A stretch of DNA of 64,000 nucleotides from AP-15 sp963736715 (GTDB taxonomy: Bacteria > Pseudomonadota > Alphaproteobacteria > ATCC43930 > CGMCC-115725). The notes under the pieces are model-generated. The model did no database searches, had not been told where the DNA came from, and saw nothing but the letters and a program-made list of their open reading frames with translations. The translations under genes and the position numbers were made by a program. The stretch is from contig CAVTQA010000019.1 in NCBI GenBank assembly GCA_963736715.1, forward strand, positions 1 to 64,000, read 5' to 3'. This document shows, piece by piece, positions 47,022 to 56,516 of the stretch (its first letter is position 1; the number at the start of each line of letters is the position of its first letter).

Positions 47022-47045
47022 GTCTTGGGACTCCGAACCCAAGAC
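47022..47045. terminator. Inverted repeat, possible terminator
   Basis: GTCTTGGG (47022-47029) and CCCAAGAC (47038-47045) form an exact 8-bp stem with an 8-base loop between the glycine-rich gene and the CoA-transferase pair. No T-run follows. Confidence 0.3.
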
Positions 47046-47141
47046 AACCGGGTCCGATCTCATTAGGTTTGGCGACATCCGCCGGGTCCCGCTGAAGTTG
47101 CTGCCTTCTTCAACAGCTATATTTGCCGGGAGGAGCAAGCG

Positions 47142-47174
47142 ATGCATACGCCACTCGAGATTGGTGAAGAGTAA
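47142..47174 (+). CDS. Possible 10-residue leader peptide
   Basis: ATG 47142 has AGGAG six bases upstream and encodes MHTPLEIGEE before TAA, ending 29 bases before the first CoA-transferase gene. The Shine-Dalgarno is as good as for real genes. It could be a leader peptide or the broken start of a lost gene. No regulatory codon run is seen. Confidence 0.2.
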   Translation: MHTPLEIGEE

Positions 47175-47203
47175 AGACAGGTGGCGCTAGAGGGAGGATC
47201 ACA

Positions 47204-48790
47204 ATGCCGCTGAACCGCCGTGAGCTGCTACAGGCGACAGGAAGTGCCGTTATCGGGGCTGCATTGGCGGCGGATAGACTTGGAGCCGCTCAGGCGGCAA
47301 CGGGCGATGATTTCTCGATCGAGAACGTCTTCGCCGACTTCATGCGGGGCCTCGGCGGGAGTGCCGAGGATGCCGGGGGGCGCGTGCTGTTCACCGGGCG
47401 CGATCCGATCCTGCGAAGCCGCTTCCGGCTTGGCGCCTGCATGGCGATTCCCGCCATCGCCGGCGGCGTGGAGGCCGCGGCTGTCTGGCGCGAGCGCACC
47501 GGCCAGGCGCAGGAACTCAGCATCGACCTGCGCCAGGCCTTGTACGGCATTGCGCCGTGGGCGCGTTTCCTCACCGACTACAACATCGCCGCGGGCACGC
47601 TGCCGCCGGACTGGCTGCCCCCAGAATGGGCCTGGATCCCGACGCTGAACAGCCGGCCTCTCCAGGCGCCCTTCATGTTGGGCAACCCGCTCGGCTTCCA
47701 GGTGTTCGAGACCAAGGACGGCCGGCTGGTCACGCCGACCGGCATCTACCCGCATCATTTGATCGGCTTCCTTGCGCTGATCGGCGCGGGCCCCGACCCG
47801 CAGCAGATCGCCCAGCGCATCCGCACCTTCGACTCGGGCGAACTCGAGCAAATGGTCGGCGAGGCGGGGATGATCATGGGCATCCACCGCACCGCCGCGG
47901 AGTGGGACGCGCATCCGCAGGGCCAGGCCATCGCCAACATCCCTGTCGTCGAGATCATCAGGATCGCGGACAGCGACCCCATCCCCTGGGCCAACAGCCC
48001 TACGGCGCCGCTGTCGGGCATCCGCGTCCTCTCCAACACCCACGTGATCGCCAGCACCACCGCCTCGCGCACGCTTGCGGGCTACGGGGCCGAGGTGCTC
48101 CACGTCGCGCGCGATCAGGGCTTCGAGCACGACGCGTTGGTGGTGGACGTGAATGTCGGCATGCGTTCGACGATGCTCGACCTGAAGAACCCCGAGCAGA
48201 ACCGGGTGCAGCAGCGGCTCGTTCCCGGCGCCGACGTGTTGGTGGAGGGCTTCCGCGGCCGCAAGATGGAGGAGCTCGGCTTCGGCGTCGAGGAGGTCGC
48301 ACGCATGAAGCCCGGCATCGTCTACCTCTCGGTGCGCCCCTATGGCTGGGAAGGCCCGTGGAAGATGTACGCGGGCTTCGACATGGAGGGGCTGACGGTC
48401 ACCGGCTTCACCCTGATCGAGGGTGGCGGCCAGCGCCCACGCTTCCCGCCCACCTTTGTGATGAACGACTACATTGCCGGGTACATGGGGGCCGCGGGCG
48501 TGATCGCCGCGCTCCGCCGGCGGGCGCGCGAGGGCGGCAGCTATCACGTCCGTGTGCACCTCGCACGCTGCGCGACATGGTTCAGGAGCCTCGGCCAGTT
48601 CACCGACGCGGATTTCGAGCGCCGCGGGCCCGAGAACCGGCTCGTCGCGCCGGAGGTGATTCGCGGGCCGACGCCCTATGGCGATCTCGAGCGATTGGCA
48701 CCGCTCGTCACGCTTTCGCGCACGCCGATCCGTTGGCGCGAGCCGCTCGTGGCGGTGCGAGGCGGCGACAGACCGGTGTTCGAGAGCTGA
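47204..48790 (+). CDS. Tat-leader class III CoA-transferase-like protein
   Basis: 528 residues; GGGAGGA lies before ATG 47204. The N-terminus NRRELLQATGSAVIGAALAA..GAAQA is a twin-arginine signal with an AxA-type cleavage site. The rest matches CaiB/BaiF (family III) CoA-transferases: LSGIRVLSNTHVIASTTASRTLAGYGAEVLHV, MRSTMLDLKNPEQ, ADVLVEGFRGRKMEELGFG, IVYLSVRPYGWEGPW and AGFDMEG, where the Asp is the acyl-carrying residue. Family members work in the cytoplasm on acyl-CoA, so an export signal is surprising. The second CoA-transferase gene starts 46 bases later. Confidence 0.75.
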   Translation: MPLNRRELLQATGSAVIGAALAADRLGAAQAATGDDFSIENVFADFMRGLGGSAEDAGGRVLFTGRDPILRSRFRLGACMAIPAIAGGVEAAAVWRERTGQAQELSIDLRQALYGIAPWARFLTDYNIAAGTLPPDWLPPEWAWIPTLNSRPLQAPFMLGNPLGFQVFETKDGRLVTPTGIYPHHLIGFLALIGAGPDPQQIAQRIRTFDSGELEQMVGEAGMIMGIHRTAAEWDAHPQGQAIANIPVVEIIRIADSDPIPWANSPTAPLSGIRVLSNTHVIASTTASRTLAGYGAEVLHVARDQGFEHDALVVDVNVGMRSTMLDLKNPEQNRVQQRLVPGADVLVEGFRGRKMEELGFGVEEVARMKPGIVYLSVRPYGWEGPWKMYAGFDMEGLTVTGFTLIEGGGQRPRFPPTFVMNDYIAGYMGAAGVIAALRRRAREGGSYHVRVHLARCATWFRSLGQFTDADFERRGPENRLVAPEVIRGPTPYGDLERLAPLVTLSRTPIRWREPLVAVRGGDRPVFES

Positions 48791-48835
48791 AGCGACCTCG
48801 AGACCTCACACGGCAGCACAACGGGAAGCACGACG

Positions 48836-51330
48836 ATGTTCGACAGCGAAGACGGCAGCGCCGACGTGACGCAGGCGCCGCTCGAGCACACCACCCTGTC
48901 CACGACGCGGCGTGATGCGCTCCTCGGCCTCGGCGCGGGCGCGCTTGCCGCCGGCCTCGGCGGCCCGCCCGCGATGGCGCAGATGGCGCAAGGGCATCGG
49001 GAGGTCCGGCCCGGCACACCGCCGCTCGCCGGCGTCCGTGTGATCGAGCGGAGCAACCTGCTGTCGGGCCGCTTGGCCGGGCTGCTGCTGGCCGACCAAG
49101 GTGCGGAGGTGTTCGTGGAACGCGGCACCAGCGCCACGCCGGGCGGCCTGGACGACAACTTTTTCGACCGGGGCAAGATCGCAGTGCCGCCCGGCGCCAC
49201 CGAGGAATTACCGGCTCGGCCGACATCATCATCGTGGACGGCGCCGCACAGGTCGCGCGCGCGCCGCATCAGATCCTGCTGCGCATCGTGGCGGCGCTGC
49301 CGGGCGACGAGGCCTATGGTCACTTGCCGCACGACTGTTCGGAGGACCTGATCAAAGCACTAGTCGGTTTCTACACCAACCTGAGCGTATCCGGCCCGAT
49401 CCTGAACCGGCCGGTAATCTACACGCCGCTCCCGCTGCCTTCGGTCTATTGCGGCGTCAATGGCGCGGTGGCGGCTGTCTCTGCGCTGGTGGACCGGCTG
49501 CGCACCGGCCTGGGGCGGGAGATCGTCGCGAGCCGCCTGGCCGGCGGGTTGTCGGCGATCGGCGTGCTCAGCATGACCTCCAAGGGGCTGCCCGACTTTC
49601 TCGAGCCAATCATCATCGGCGGCCTGCCGCCGGGAATGACGCCGGAACAGTTCCACGCCGCCGTCGCCAACGCGATGCGGGATCCCGAACGGCAGATGTG
49701 GCTGGAACGGCGCTTCGCGCCCTTCTCGACGCCCTACCGCGCGCGAGACGGCCGATGGATTCTGCCGATGGCGGGCCCGAACGCCCGGCTGTCGCGCCGT
49801 CTGCTGGAAGCCATGGGGTTGTGGGACCAGGCCCTCGCCACCGGCGCGGTCTTCGTCAACCCGTATGATCCCGCCAACATCGCGGATGCCCGCCGCAACC
49901 TGGCCGATAGCCTCTCGCTCGGCTTCACCTATACTTCGCGCCTCGCCGACCTGCTGGAATCCGCCTTTGTCACCCGCACCGCGGCGGAGTGGGAGCGCTT
50001 TCTCGCCGCGTACGGCTCGGCGGCCAGCATCATCATGACCTGGGAGGAATGGCAACGCGACGCCGATGCGCGCACGGCCGGCGTCTTCGCCGAGATCCCT
50101 GGGACCGAGGGCGTGCAGATCGGGCGGACGAACTGGATGCAGAGCGCGCAGCCCTACGCGCCGCTTGTCGCCCGCCGCGTCGCCTCCGCGCTGCCCGATC
50201 GCGCGGCGCCGCTGCCGGCCGCGACGGGCCGGGCCAATGCGCGCCTGCCGCTGGAAGGCTACACGGTGGTGGACATGACCAACGTGCTGGCCGGGCCCTG
50301 CTGTACGCGTATGTTTGTCGAGCTCGGCGCTGCCGTGACGCGCGTCGACGTGATGGATCCGCAGCAGCCTCCGACCATTCACGTGCTTTGGTCGGGCGAG
50401 AACTCGGTTGGCAAGCGCAGCATGATCTTGGACCGGCGAAAGCCGGAAGGGCTGGCAATCATCCACCAGCTCACCGAGCGCGCCGACATCGTCTGCTGCA
50501 ATATGATGGACGACCAGATGGGGCGCCTCGGCGTCGATGCGGCGTCGCTGGGGCAGCGCAATCCGCGCGCCATCGGCCTGCAGATTACCGCCACCCGTGG
50601 CGAGCGGCACGGGCCGCGGCACCACGATAAGGGCTACGACCCCTCCATCCAGGGTACCACGGGGTTGATGATGCGCTTCGGCGGGTCGGAGACTCCGACC
50701 TTCCACGGCTTCGCCTCGGCCGTGGACTATCTTTGCGGGTATCTCGGCACGCTATCGGGCGTGCTCGCGCTCTATGCGCGGGAGCGGGGTGGCGATGGTC
50801 GCGGCGACTGGGCAGAGACCTCGCTCTGCAACGCGGCGACACTGCTCCAGCTGCTGTTCCAGCGGTCGGGCGGCGAACTTCCGGCCAGCGCGCGCGGCCA
50901 GCTTGCTACCGGCATGACGGCGGGCGAGCGCGTGTATCAGCTCGGCGATGGTTGGATCTTCGCTCAGGCGCCGCGCGACATCACGGCCGAGCTCGGCAGC
51001 CGCAATCGCGCGGATGCGCTCGCCTGGTGCGCGCAGCAAAACATCCCGGCGGTGCCGGTGCAGACCTGCAAGGAACTCGCCGACCGCCACCGCGAACATC
51101 CGACCACCACGGTGAAGTTCGAGAAGCGCGAGAGCGACGGCTGGACGACGGAATGCTTCGCGCCAACCTGGTTCGCTTTCGACGGTCGATCGCAGCCCCG
51201 CCCTAAGGCGGCCTCGCGGATCGGCGCGGACGGGCCCGCCATCCTGGCCGAACTCGGATACGGGCAGGAGGAGGCGGAACAGCTCGTCTCGAGCGGCGCG
51301 GTCGGCCGGACAGAGTGGGCCAGGAGCTGA
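48836..51330 (+). CDS. Second Tat-leader double-domain CoA-transferase-like protein, one frame slip
   Basis: About 830 residues joined over a slip near 49206, where the frame moves by one missing base from PPGATEEL to TGSADIIIVDGAAQV. The N-terminus LSTTRRDALLGLGAGALAAGL..AMA is again a twin-arginine leader. Two CaiB-like halves follow. The first begins LAGVRVIERSNLLSGRLAGLLLADQGAEV; the second begins YTVVDMTNVLAGPCCTRMFVELGAAVTRVD and has RGERHGPR..DKGYDPSIQGTTG with the catalytic Asp. It probably acts with the upstream gene. The porin gene overlaps or follows directly. Confidence 0.7.
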
Positions 51331-51350
51331 GCACGGCTCGACCAGTATCC

Positions 51351-52718
51351 GTGCCCGAATTCTCCGTCCGCACTCGCCGGTTGGTGGCGGTCGTGATGTT
51401 GGTATTGGTGGGCGTAACGCTTCCTGCGCGTTCGTCGTGCGCGCAGGAGATGGAGGCGCCGGACGTGCTACCGCCGCCTTCTTCCCCGCTCAGCGATGAT
51501 CCGAACGAGGATGCCGATCAGGGGCAGCCGCAGGCGCGCCCGCAAGCCCCGCCCCCGACGGGAACCGTGTTCCCCAGTGTGCAGTTTCCAGGGCGTGATG
51601 ATCTGGCCGAGGTTCGGCGTAGCATCTACGAGCAATACGGACTCACGTTCGGCGCCAGTTACCAGCAGCTGTTTCAATGGACATCGGCGACGGCGCGGAC
51701 AGCCGATTTCGATACCGCGCTGGGCGGCTGGGCTGCGGTCAGCACTACGTGGACGGCGCTGGACCGGGGCGGCCCGTACGAAGGCACGCTGGTGGCTCGC
51801 GGGGCGTTTCGCGGCAGCCTTGGCAACAACGCAGTTCCGGCCGTTTTTGGCCTTCGGGACATTGGCTCGCTTTGGTCCAACTACGAATGGACGTCGTGGA
51901 ACCAAGGCTTCCGCATTGAAGATTTGTTCTGGGAGCAGCAGCTTGGCAGCCAATTCAGCTTCCGCGTCGGCAACCAGGGCCCACAGGCTGTCTTCAACTT
52001 TTTTCGCTTCAAGGACGCGCGGACCGGGTTCACTGCCAGCCCGGTCGCTTTCAATGAGACAATCCCATACCCGACGTTCGGACTAGGCGCGTCGTTCCGG
52101 CTGCGGCCGGTTGTGACCGACCCGGGGGTCTATCTCGTTGGCACCTTGAACGACATGAACGGCGATCCGGCCGCAAACGGGCTGGACTGGAGCACCTTCG
52201 GGAAGCGTCAGTATTTCTACGGTGTCGAACTCGGCAAGGACTGGCGGCGCGACAACGGCGAGTTCGACCACCTCCATCTTGACCTGTTCTACGCCGATCG
52301 ACGGAGCACACGCAATCCCGAGACGTCGCCGAACGTGGCGGGCGGGGGGTTCAAGCTGGCCGGCGAGAAGCAGATCGAACGCATTGTAGCCTTTGCCAAC
52401 TATGTCTACAACACGGCGGAGGGTGGCGGGATCTCGACAACCGTCTCCCGGCACACGGCGGTCGCCGGCGTGGCGTATCTGCGCCCGTTCAATGTTCAGG
52501 GCGAGGTCGCGGTTTCGACGATGTGGGCCCGATCCTTTGCGGATCTCATACCTGGGGTTGGCGCCAGGAACCAATACGGCGTGGAAACATACTGGACTAT
52601 CGGGGTAACGCCGAACAGCAGCCTCACCCCCGGTGTTCAGTTTATATTCAATCCGGCTCTCAATCCAAGAAGTGACTTTGTCGCGGTCCCGCACGTTAAG
52701 TTTAGAGTTTTCTTTTAA
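51351..52718 (+). CDS. OprB-like carbohydrate-selective porin
   Basis: About 455 residues from GTG 51351 (GTG 51315 is possible and would overlap the previous gene). A signal peptide (RTRRLVAVVMLVLVGVTLPARSSCA) and a Pro-rich linker precede the barrel. Family features are YEQYGLTFGASYQQLFQWT, FRVGNQGPQAVFN and a terminal Phe (KFRVFF) that directs outer-membrane assembly. OprB proteins pass sugars or small acids. Its position after two apparently exported CoA-transferase-like genes suggests a shared substrate route, but this is inference. Confidence 0.78.
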   Translation: MPEFSVRTRRLVAVVMLVLVGVTLPARSSCAQEMEAPDVLPPPSSPLSDDPNEDADQGQPQARPQAPPPTGTVFPSVQFPGRDDLAEVRRSIYEQYGLTFGASYQQLFQWTSATARTADFDTALGGWAAVSTTWTALDRGGPYEGTLVARGAFRGSLGNNAVPAVFGLRDIGSLWSNYEWTSWNQGFRIEDLFWEQQLGSQFSFRVGNQGPQAVFNFFRFKDARTGFTASPVAFNETIPYPTFGLGASFRLRPVVTDPGVYLVGTLNDMNGDPAANGLDWSTFGKRQYFYGVELGKDWRRDNGEFDHLHLDLFYADRRSTRNPETSPNVAGGGFKLAGEKQIERIVAFANYVYNTAEGGGISTTVSRHTAVAGVAYLRPFNVQGEVAVSTMWARSFADLIPGVGARNQYGVETYWTIGVTPNSSLTPGVQFIFNPALNPRSDFVAVPHVKFRVFF

Positions 52719-52974
52719 TAGAGTCCATTTGAGCCATCTAAAGTAAAAATCCGCCAGGCCCCGAGGCTGACGAGCTATGGAACATGACGCGATAATGGCG
52801 ATCGGCCGAAGCTCCGTTTTGGTCGCTTATCTGCTAGCCCAATCCGGCACATGGTCCGCTAACCTAGCGCCGAGGGAGCGTGACCCGGCGAATGAAAAAG
52901 CTCCGTTAGATCTGCATCTGTGGCCGACGATCTCAAACTGCGGCCTGACAACAGCGGAGGGATAGGAGGCGAAG

Positions 52975-53883
52975 ATGCGCTTCGCACTCGCGCTGAGCCT
53001 GACCTCATGGTACCTGCTTGGCATCGCGCACGGGCAGGAACAGCGCTCTTTAGATCTTGAGACTGGGCTGAGCGAAACTGCTCTCGCGCAGGAACTTGCC
53101 AACCCGATCGCCAATCTGACCAGCGTGCCGTTCCAGAACAATTTCGATTTCGGCGGCGGACGCGGCAACGCTTTCCGCTACACGCTCAACGTCCAGCCGG
53201 TGATCCCCTTTTCGCTGAATGACGATTGGAATTTGATTACCCGCACGATCGTCCCGTTCGCCCATGTCGAGCGCGTCTTTCCGCAGCCGGAAACAGGCAT
53301 CGGCGATATCGTGCAGAGTTTCTTTCTCTCACCGGCACGACCTGTGAACGGCATCACCTGGGGTGCTGGTCCGATTTTTCTCTACCCCAGCGCGAGCAAT
53401 GATTTCATAGGCTCCGGGCAATGGGGCGCGGGGCCCACCGGCGTTGTGCTCAAGCAGTCCGGCCCCTGGCTCTACGGCATGCTGGCCAACCATCTCTGGA
53501 CGGTAGGCGGCGTGCCGCACCTCCCGAGTGGCACCCTCCCGCTCCTCGAGGTCCCGAATAGCGGGATTGCAGACCCCGGCTTCGTGGAAACCACCCCTGG
53601 GAACCGTCGGCGTGAGAGGGTGAACGCCACTTTGATCCAGCCGTTTCTCACTTATACGTTCCCTACGCAGACGACACCCTTCCTGAGTACAGAGACCATC
53701 TACGACTGGAGTTCGCGGCAATCGATTGTGCCGATCAGCGTCGGCGTCAACCAACTCGTCTTCATCGGGGGCCAATTATTGCAGGTTGGCGGCTTGATGC
53801 GCTACTTTGCCGAGACACCGCGCGGCGGACCGAACTGGGGCTTTCAGTTCCGAGTGACGTTGGTGTTTCCACATGGGCCGTAA
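52975..53883 (+). CDS. Outer-membrane beta-barrel, putative transporter
   Basis: 302 residues, with GGAGG before ATG 52975. A signal peptide (RFALALSLTSWYLLGIAHG) is followed by alternating strands (NAFRYTLNVQPVIPFSLNDDWNLITRTIVPFAHV, GITWGAGPIFLYPSA, FLTYTFPTQTTPFLSTETIYDW) and a C-terminus rich in aromatic residues (WGFQFRVTLVFPHG). It resembles the poorly described transporter family often annotated as neuromedin U precursor-like. The gap upstream (52719-52974) contains no gene I can support. Confidence 0.7.
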   Translation: MRFALALSLTSWYLLGIAHGQEQRSLDLETGLSETALAQELANPIANLTSVPFQNNFDFGGGRGNAFRYTLNVQPVIPFSLNDDWNLITRTIVPFAHVERVFPQPETGIGDIVQSFFLSPARPVNGITWGAGPIFLYPSASNDFIGSGQWGAGPTGVVLKQSGPWLYGMLANHLWTVGGVPHLPSGTLPLLEVPNSGIADPGFVETTPGNRRRERVNATLIQPFLTYTFPTQTTPFLSTETIYDWSSRQSIVPISVGVNQLVFIGGQLLQVGGLMRYFAETPRGGPNWGFQFRVTLVFPHGP

Positions 53884-53921
53884 CTAAGGCCACGCCTGAG
53901 GCAGGTCGGGGGGAAGCGGTT

Positions 53922-54989
53922 GTGCACTTCGATAACCCGCCAAAATCGGTCGGGGACCGCACGCTACGGCTTGCGGCGCTGATCTGCGCCGTCATCCTCA
54001 CGCTCGCAGCCTTGTCGCTGGCGCACAGTGTGATGATTCCGGTAGCCTTTGCCTTGTTCGTCATCGCGCTGGTGTGGCCATTGCAGCGGCGGCTGAAGAG
54101 GAAGCTGCCGCAGCTTGTCGCCGTTTTGATGACTGCCGCCGTCGCCCTGCTCGCGATCGGAATTGGTTGCTGGCTGATCGTATGGGGTTTCGGCAGGATC
54201 GCACAGTGGGTAATCGCGAATTCCGCACGGTTGCAAAGCCTGTACATGCACGCCGCCGACCTACTTGAGCAGCGCGGCCTCTACGCCGCCGAACTGATTG
54301 CCGAACAGTTCAATATGTCGTGGATCGTCGGCGTTTTGCGCGGCATTGGCGGTAGTCTGCAGGGCATCGTTACCTTCGCGCTCGTGACTTTTATGTTCGT
54401 GATCCTTGGTTTGCTCGAGTTGGAGCCGCTCGGGCGCCGCCTCGGTGAAGTCGGAAGCGGCACTTTTGGCGCCTCCGCAATCGATGCCGCAACGGAAATT
54501 GCGGGGAGACTGCAGACGTACATGCTTGTGCGCTTCGGCATGAGCCTTCTGACCGGGCTCGGCTTTTGGGCCTTTACCGCCGCCTATGGTCTCGATCTCA
54601 GCCGTGAATGGGGCGTCATCGCCTTTGTCTTGAACTTTATCCCGTTCATCGGATCATTCATAGCGACGATCCTGCCGACACTTTTTGCCGCCGCTCAATA
54701 CGAGTCGTTCTCGCCCGCGATCGTGATGTTCGTCGGCCTCAACGTCGTCCAGTTTGTCGTCGGCAGCTATATCGAGCCGCGCGTAGCGGGAGCGGCGATC
54801 TCGATCTCTCCGTTCATGGTTCTGTTCGCGGTATTTTTCTGGGCGATGCTGTGGGGCATCGCCGGCGCCTTTATCGGCGTGCCGATCTTGATTGCGCTGG
54901 CGACCCTGTGCGCCAGAAACCCGGCGACCCGCGCAATCGCGATCGTGCTTTCGCCGGATCGTCCGCTACTCAATCGAGCCGTCCGGTAG
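53922..54989 (+). CDS. AI-2E/PerM family membrane transporter
   Basis: 355 residues, GTG 53922 with GGGGGGAAG upstream. About seven to eight hydrophobic helices are visible: LRLAALICAVILTLAALSLA, VPIVIVAFALFVIAL-type sequence, VAVLMTAAVALLAIGIGCWLIV, WGVIAFVLNFIPFIGSFIATILPTLFA and the GSYIEPRVAGAAISISPFMVLFAVFFW block typical of the family. Members export diverse small molecules. It precedes the patatin-like lipoprotein by 12 bases. Confidence 0.86.
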   Translation: MHFDNPPKSVGDRTLRLAALICAVILTLAALSLAHSVMIPVAFALFVIALVWPLQRRLKRKLPQLVAVLMTAAVALLAIGIGCWLIVWGFGRIAQWVIANSARLQSLYMHAADLLEQRGLYAAELIAEQFNMSWIVGVLRGIGGSLQGIVTFALVTFMFVILGLLELEPLGRRLGEVGSGTFGASAIDAATEIAGRLQTYMLVRFGMSLLTGLGFWAFTAAYGLDLSREWGVIAFVLNFIPFIGSFIATILPTLFAAAQYESFSPAIVMFVGLNVVQFVVGSYIEPRVAGAAISISPFMVLFAVFFWAMLWGIAGAFIGVPILIALATLCARNPATRAIAIVLSPDRPLLNRAVR

Positions 54990-55000
54990 GACTGCATTCC

Positions 55001-56437
55001 ATGGGTCTGTTGCGCGTTGCGGTTCGGCGCATGAGCAAATGGCGCGTGCTCGGGCTCGCCGTGGTGCTGCTGCTCGACGGCTGCAGCCCGCTGCGGGTAC
55101 CGATGAACGAGCCGCTGCGCTCGGCCGCGGGGAATACCGAGTATCGTCTGCTCGACGTGAACCGCGGCGGCGGCGCCGAAAGCGCTTTGGTGCTGGTCGC
55201 CCTCTCGGGCGGCGGCAAGCGCTCGGCCGCTTTTGCTTTCGGCGTCCTGCGCGGAATGAGGGACATCCTCGTGCGCCCCGACGCGACGAACAGTACCTTG
55301 CTCGACGAAATCGACTTTTTGGCCGGGGTCTCGGGGGGATCCTTTCCGGCGGCATATTTTGGCCTCTACGGCAAGAAGTTGTTCGAAACCTTTCCCGACG
55401 AATTCCTTTACCCCGACATCGAGGCGTATATCTGGGGCACTTTCCTGCTGCCGTGGAACTGGGACTGGGTATTCAATCCGCTCGTCGGCACCAACGACCG
55501 CATGACATCGGTCTACGACCGGCTGATGTTCCACGGCGCGACTTTCGAAGACCTTTATCGGCGCGGCCGTCCTCAGGTTAGCATCAATGCCACCGACATC
55601 AGCTTCGGCAGCCCGTTCGGCTTTCTGCCGCAGACTTTCGACGTGATCTGCTCCGATCTTGCGACCCTTCCGATCGCCCGCGCGGTCGCCGCTTCTAACG
55701 GCTTTCCGGTGCTGTTCGGCCCAGTGACCCTGCGCAACTATCGCGGTCCGGATTGTCCATTGCCGTCACCGGTGCCGCCGCAGGCATGGGAACGCGCCGA
55801 AAATGATTTGCGTGCGCGCGCACTGATCGAAAACCTGCATCGCTATTCCAGCGACCAGCGAACGCCGTGGATTCATCTGATGGACGGCGGCATTTCAGAT
55901 AATTTGGCGCTGCGGGTGCTGCTCAACGACATGCTGCTGTTGGACACCGGAACGGATCGGGTTGCGGCCGGTCTGCTGCCGGTGCGGCGCATTCTGGTGA
56001 TCACCGTCGACGGCCAGTCAGCGCCGAACCCCAACTGGCCGCGCCAACGCATCGTCAGCGGGCTGGGGCAGATCATTTCGGCGGTTACGAGCACACAAGT
56101 GGGGGCCTACAACATCGAGACCCTGATCGCCGTCGAAGCCGCTGTCGACGATCTCGTCGCCCATTTGCGCGCGCTGCGCTGCCGCCAAGGCGCCGTTATT
56201 CGCGGTTATGCGTGCGGCGATGTTGCCGGGAAGGTATTGCAGGTCAGCCTCTCCGATTATCCCGACCCGGAGACGCGGGCGCGGCTCGTCGCGACCCGCA
56301 CCGGCCTCACCTTGCCGCGCGACCAGGTCGATGAATTGGTGGCCGCCGGCCAGACGATGATCGGCCGCGACGCCGGGACCATCGCAGCGTTCCTCGGCCC
56401 TGGGCCATCAATCGAGAAAGTGGCAGGCCGGCGTTAG
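55001..56437 (+). CDS. Patatin-like phospholipase, lipoprotein
   Basis: 478 residues from ATG 55001; ATG 55034 is an alternative. A lipoprotein leader (LGLAVVLLLDGCSPL) has a lipobox-like cysteine. The patatin active site is complete: the oxyanion GGGKRSAAFAFGVLRGM, nucleophile elbow GVSGGSFP and catalytic Asp in HLMDGGISDNLA. It is predicted to hydrolyse acyl lipids at the envelope. It may form an operon with the permease 12 bases upstream. Confidence 0.88.
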   Translation: MGLLRVAVRRMSKWRVLGLAVVLLLDGCSPLRVPMNEPLRSAAGNTEYRLLDVNRGGGAESALVLVALSGGGKRSAAFAFGVLRGMRDILVRPDATNSTLLDEIDFLAGVSGGSFPAAYFGLYGKKLFETFPDEFLYPDIEAYIWGTFLLPWNWDWVFNPLVGTNDRMTSVYDRLMFHGATFEDLYRRGRPQVSINATDISFGSPFGFLPQTFDVICSDLATLPIARAVAASNGFPVLFGPVTLRNYRGPDCPLPSPVPPQAWERAENDLRARALIENLHRYSSDQRTPWIHLMDGGISDNLALRVLLNDMLLLDTGTDRVAAGLLPVRRILVITVDGQSAPNPNWPRQRIVSGLGQIISAVTSTQVGAYNIETLIAVEAAVDDLVAHLRALRCRQGAVIRGYACGDVAGKVLQVSLSDYPDPETRARLVATRTGLTLPRDQVDELVAAGQTMIGRDAGTIAAFLGPGPSIEKVAGRR

Positions 56438-56516
56438 CGGGCGCGCGTCATTGCCCACGGCCGCTTTTCGCGGTCTGTAGCATCGATTCATATGCCCGAT
56501 CCGGCTCGCCCGCCCG

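Noticed and set aside
47228..48559. Long antisense open frame (over 400 codons) opposite the first CoA-transferase
   Set aside because: His/Arg/Asp-rich composition typical of the reverse strand of high-GC genes; the plus strand has clear domains.
52777..52965. 62-residue open frame before the outer-membrane barrel gene
   Set aside because: No signal, no domain, and it ends in the ribosome site of the next gene; not enough to call.
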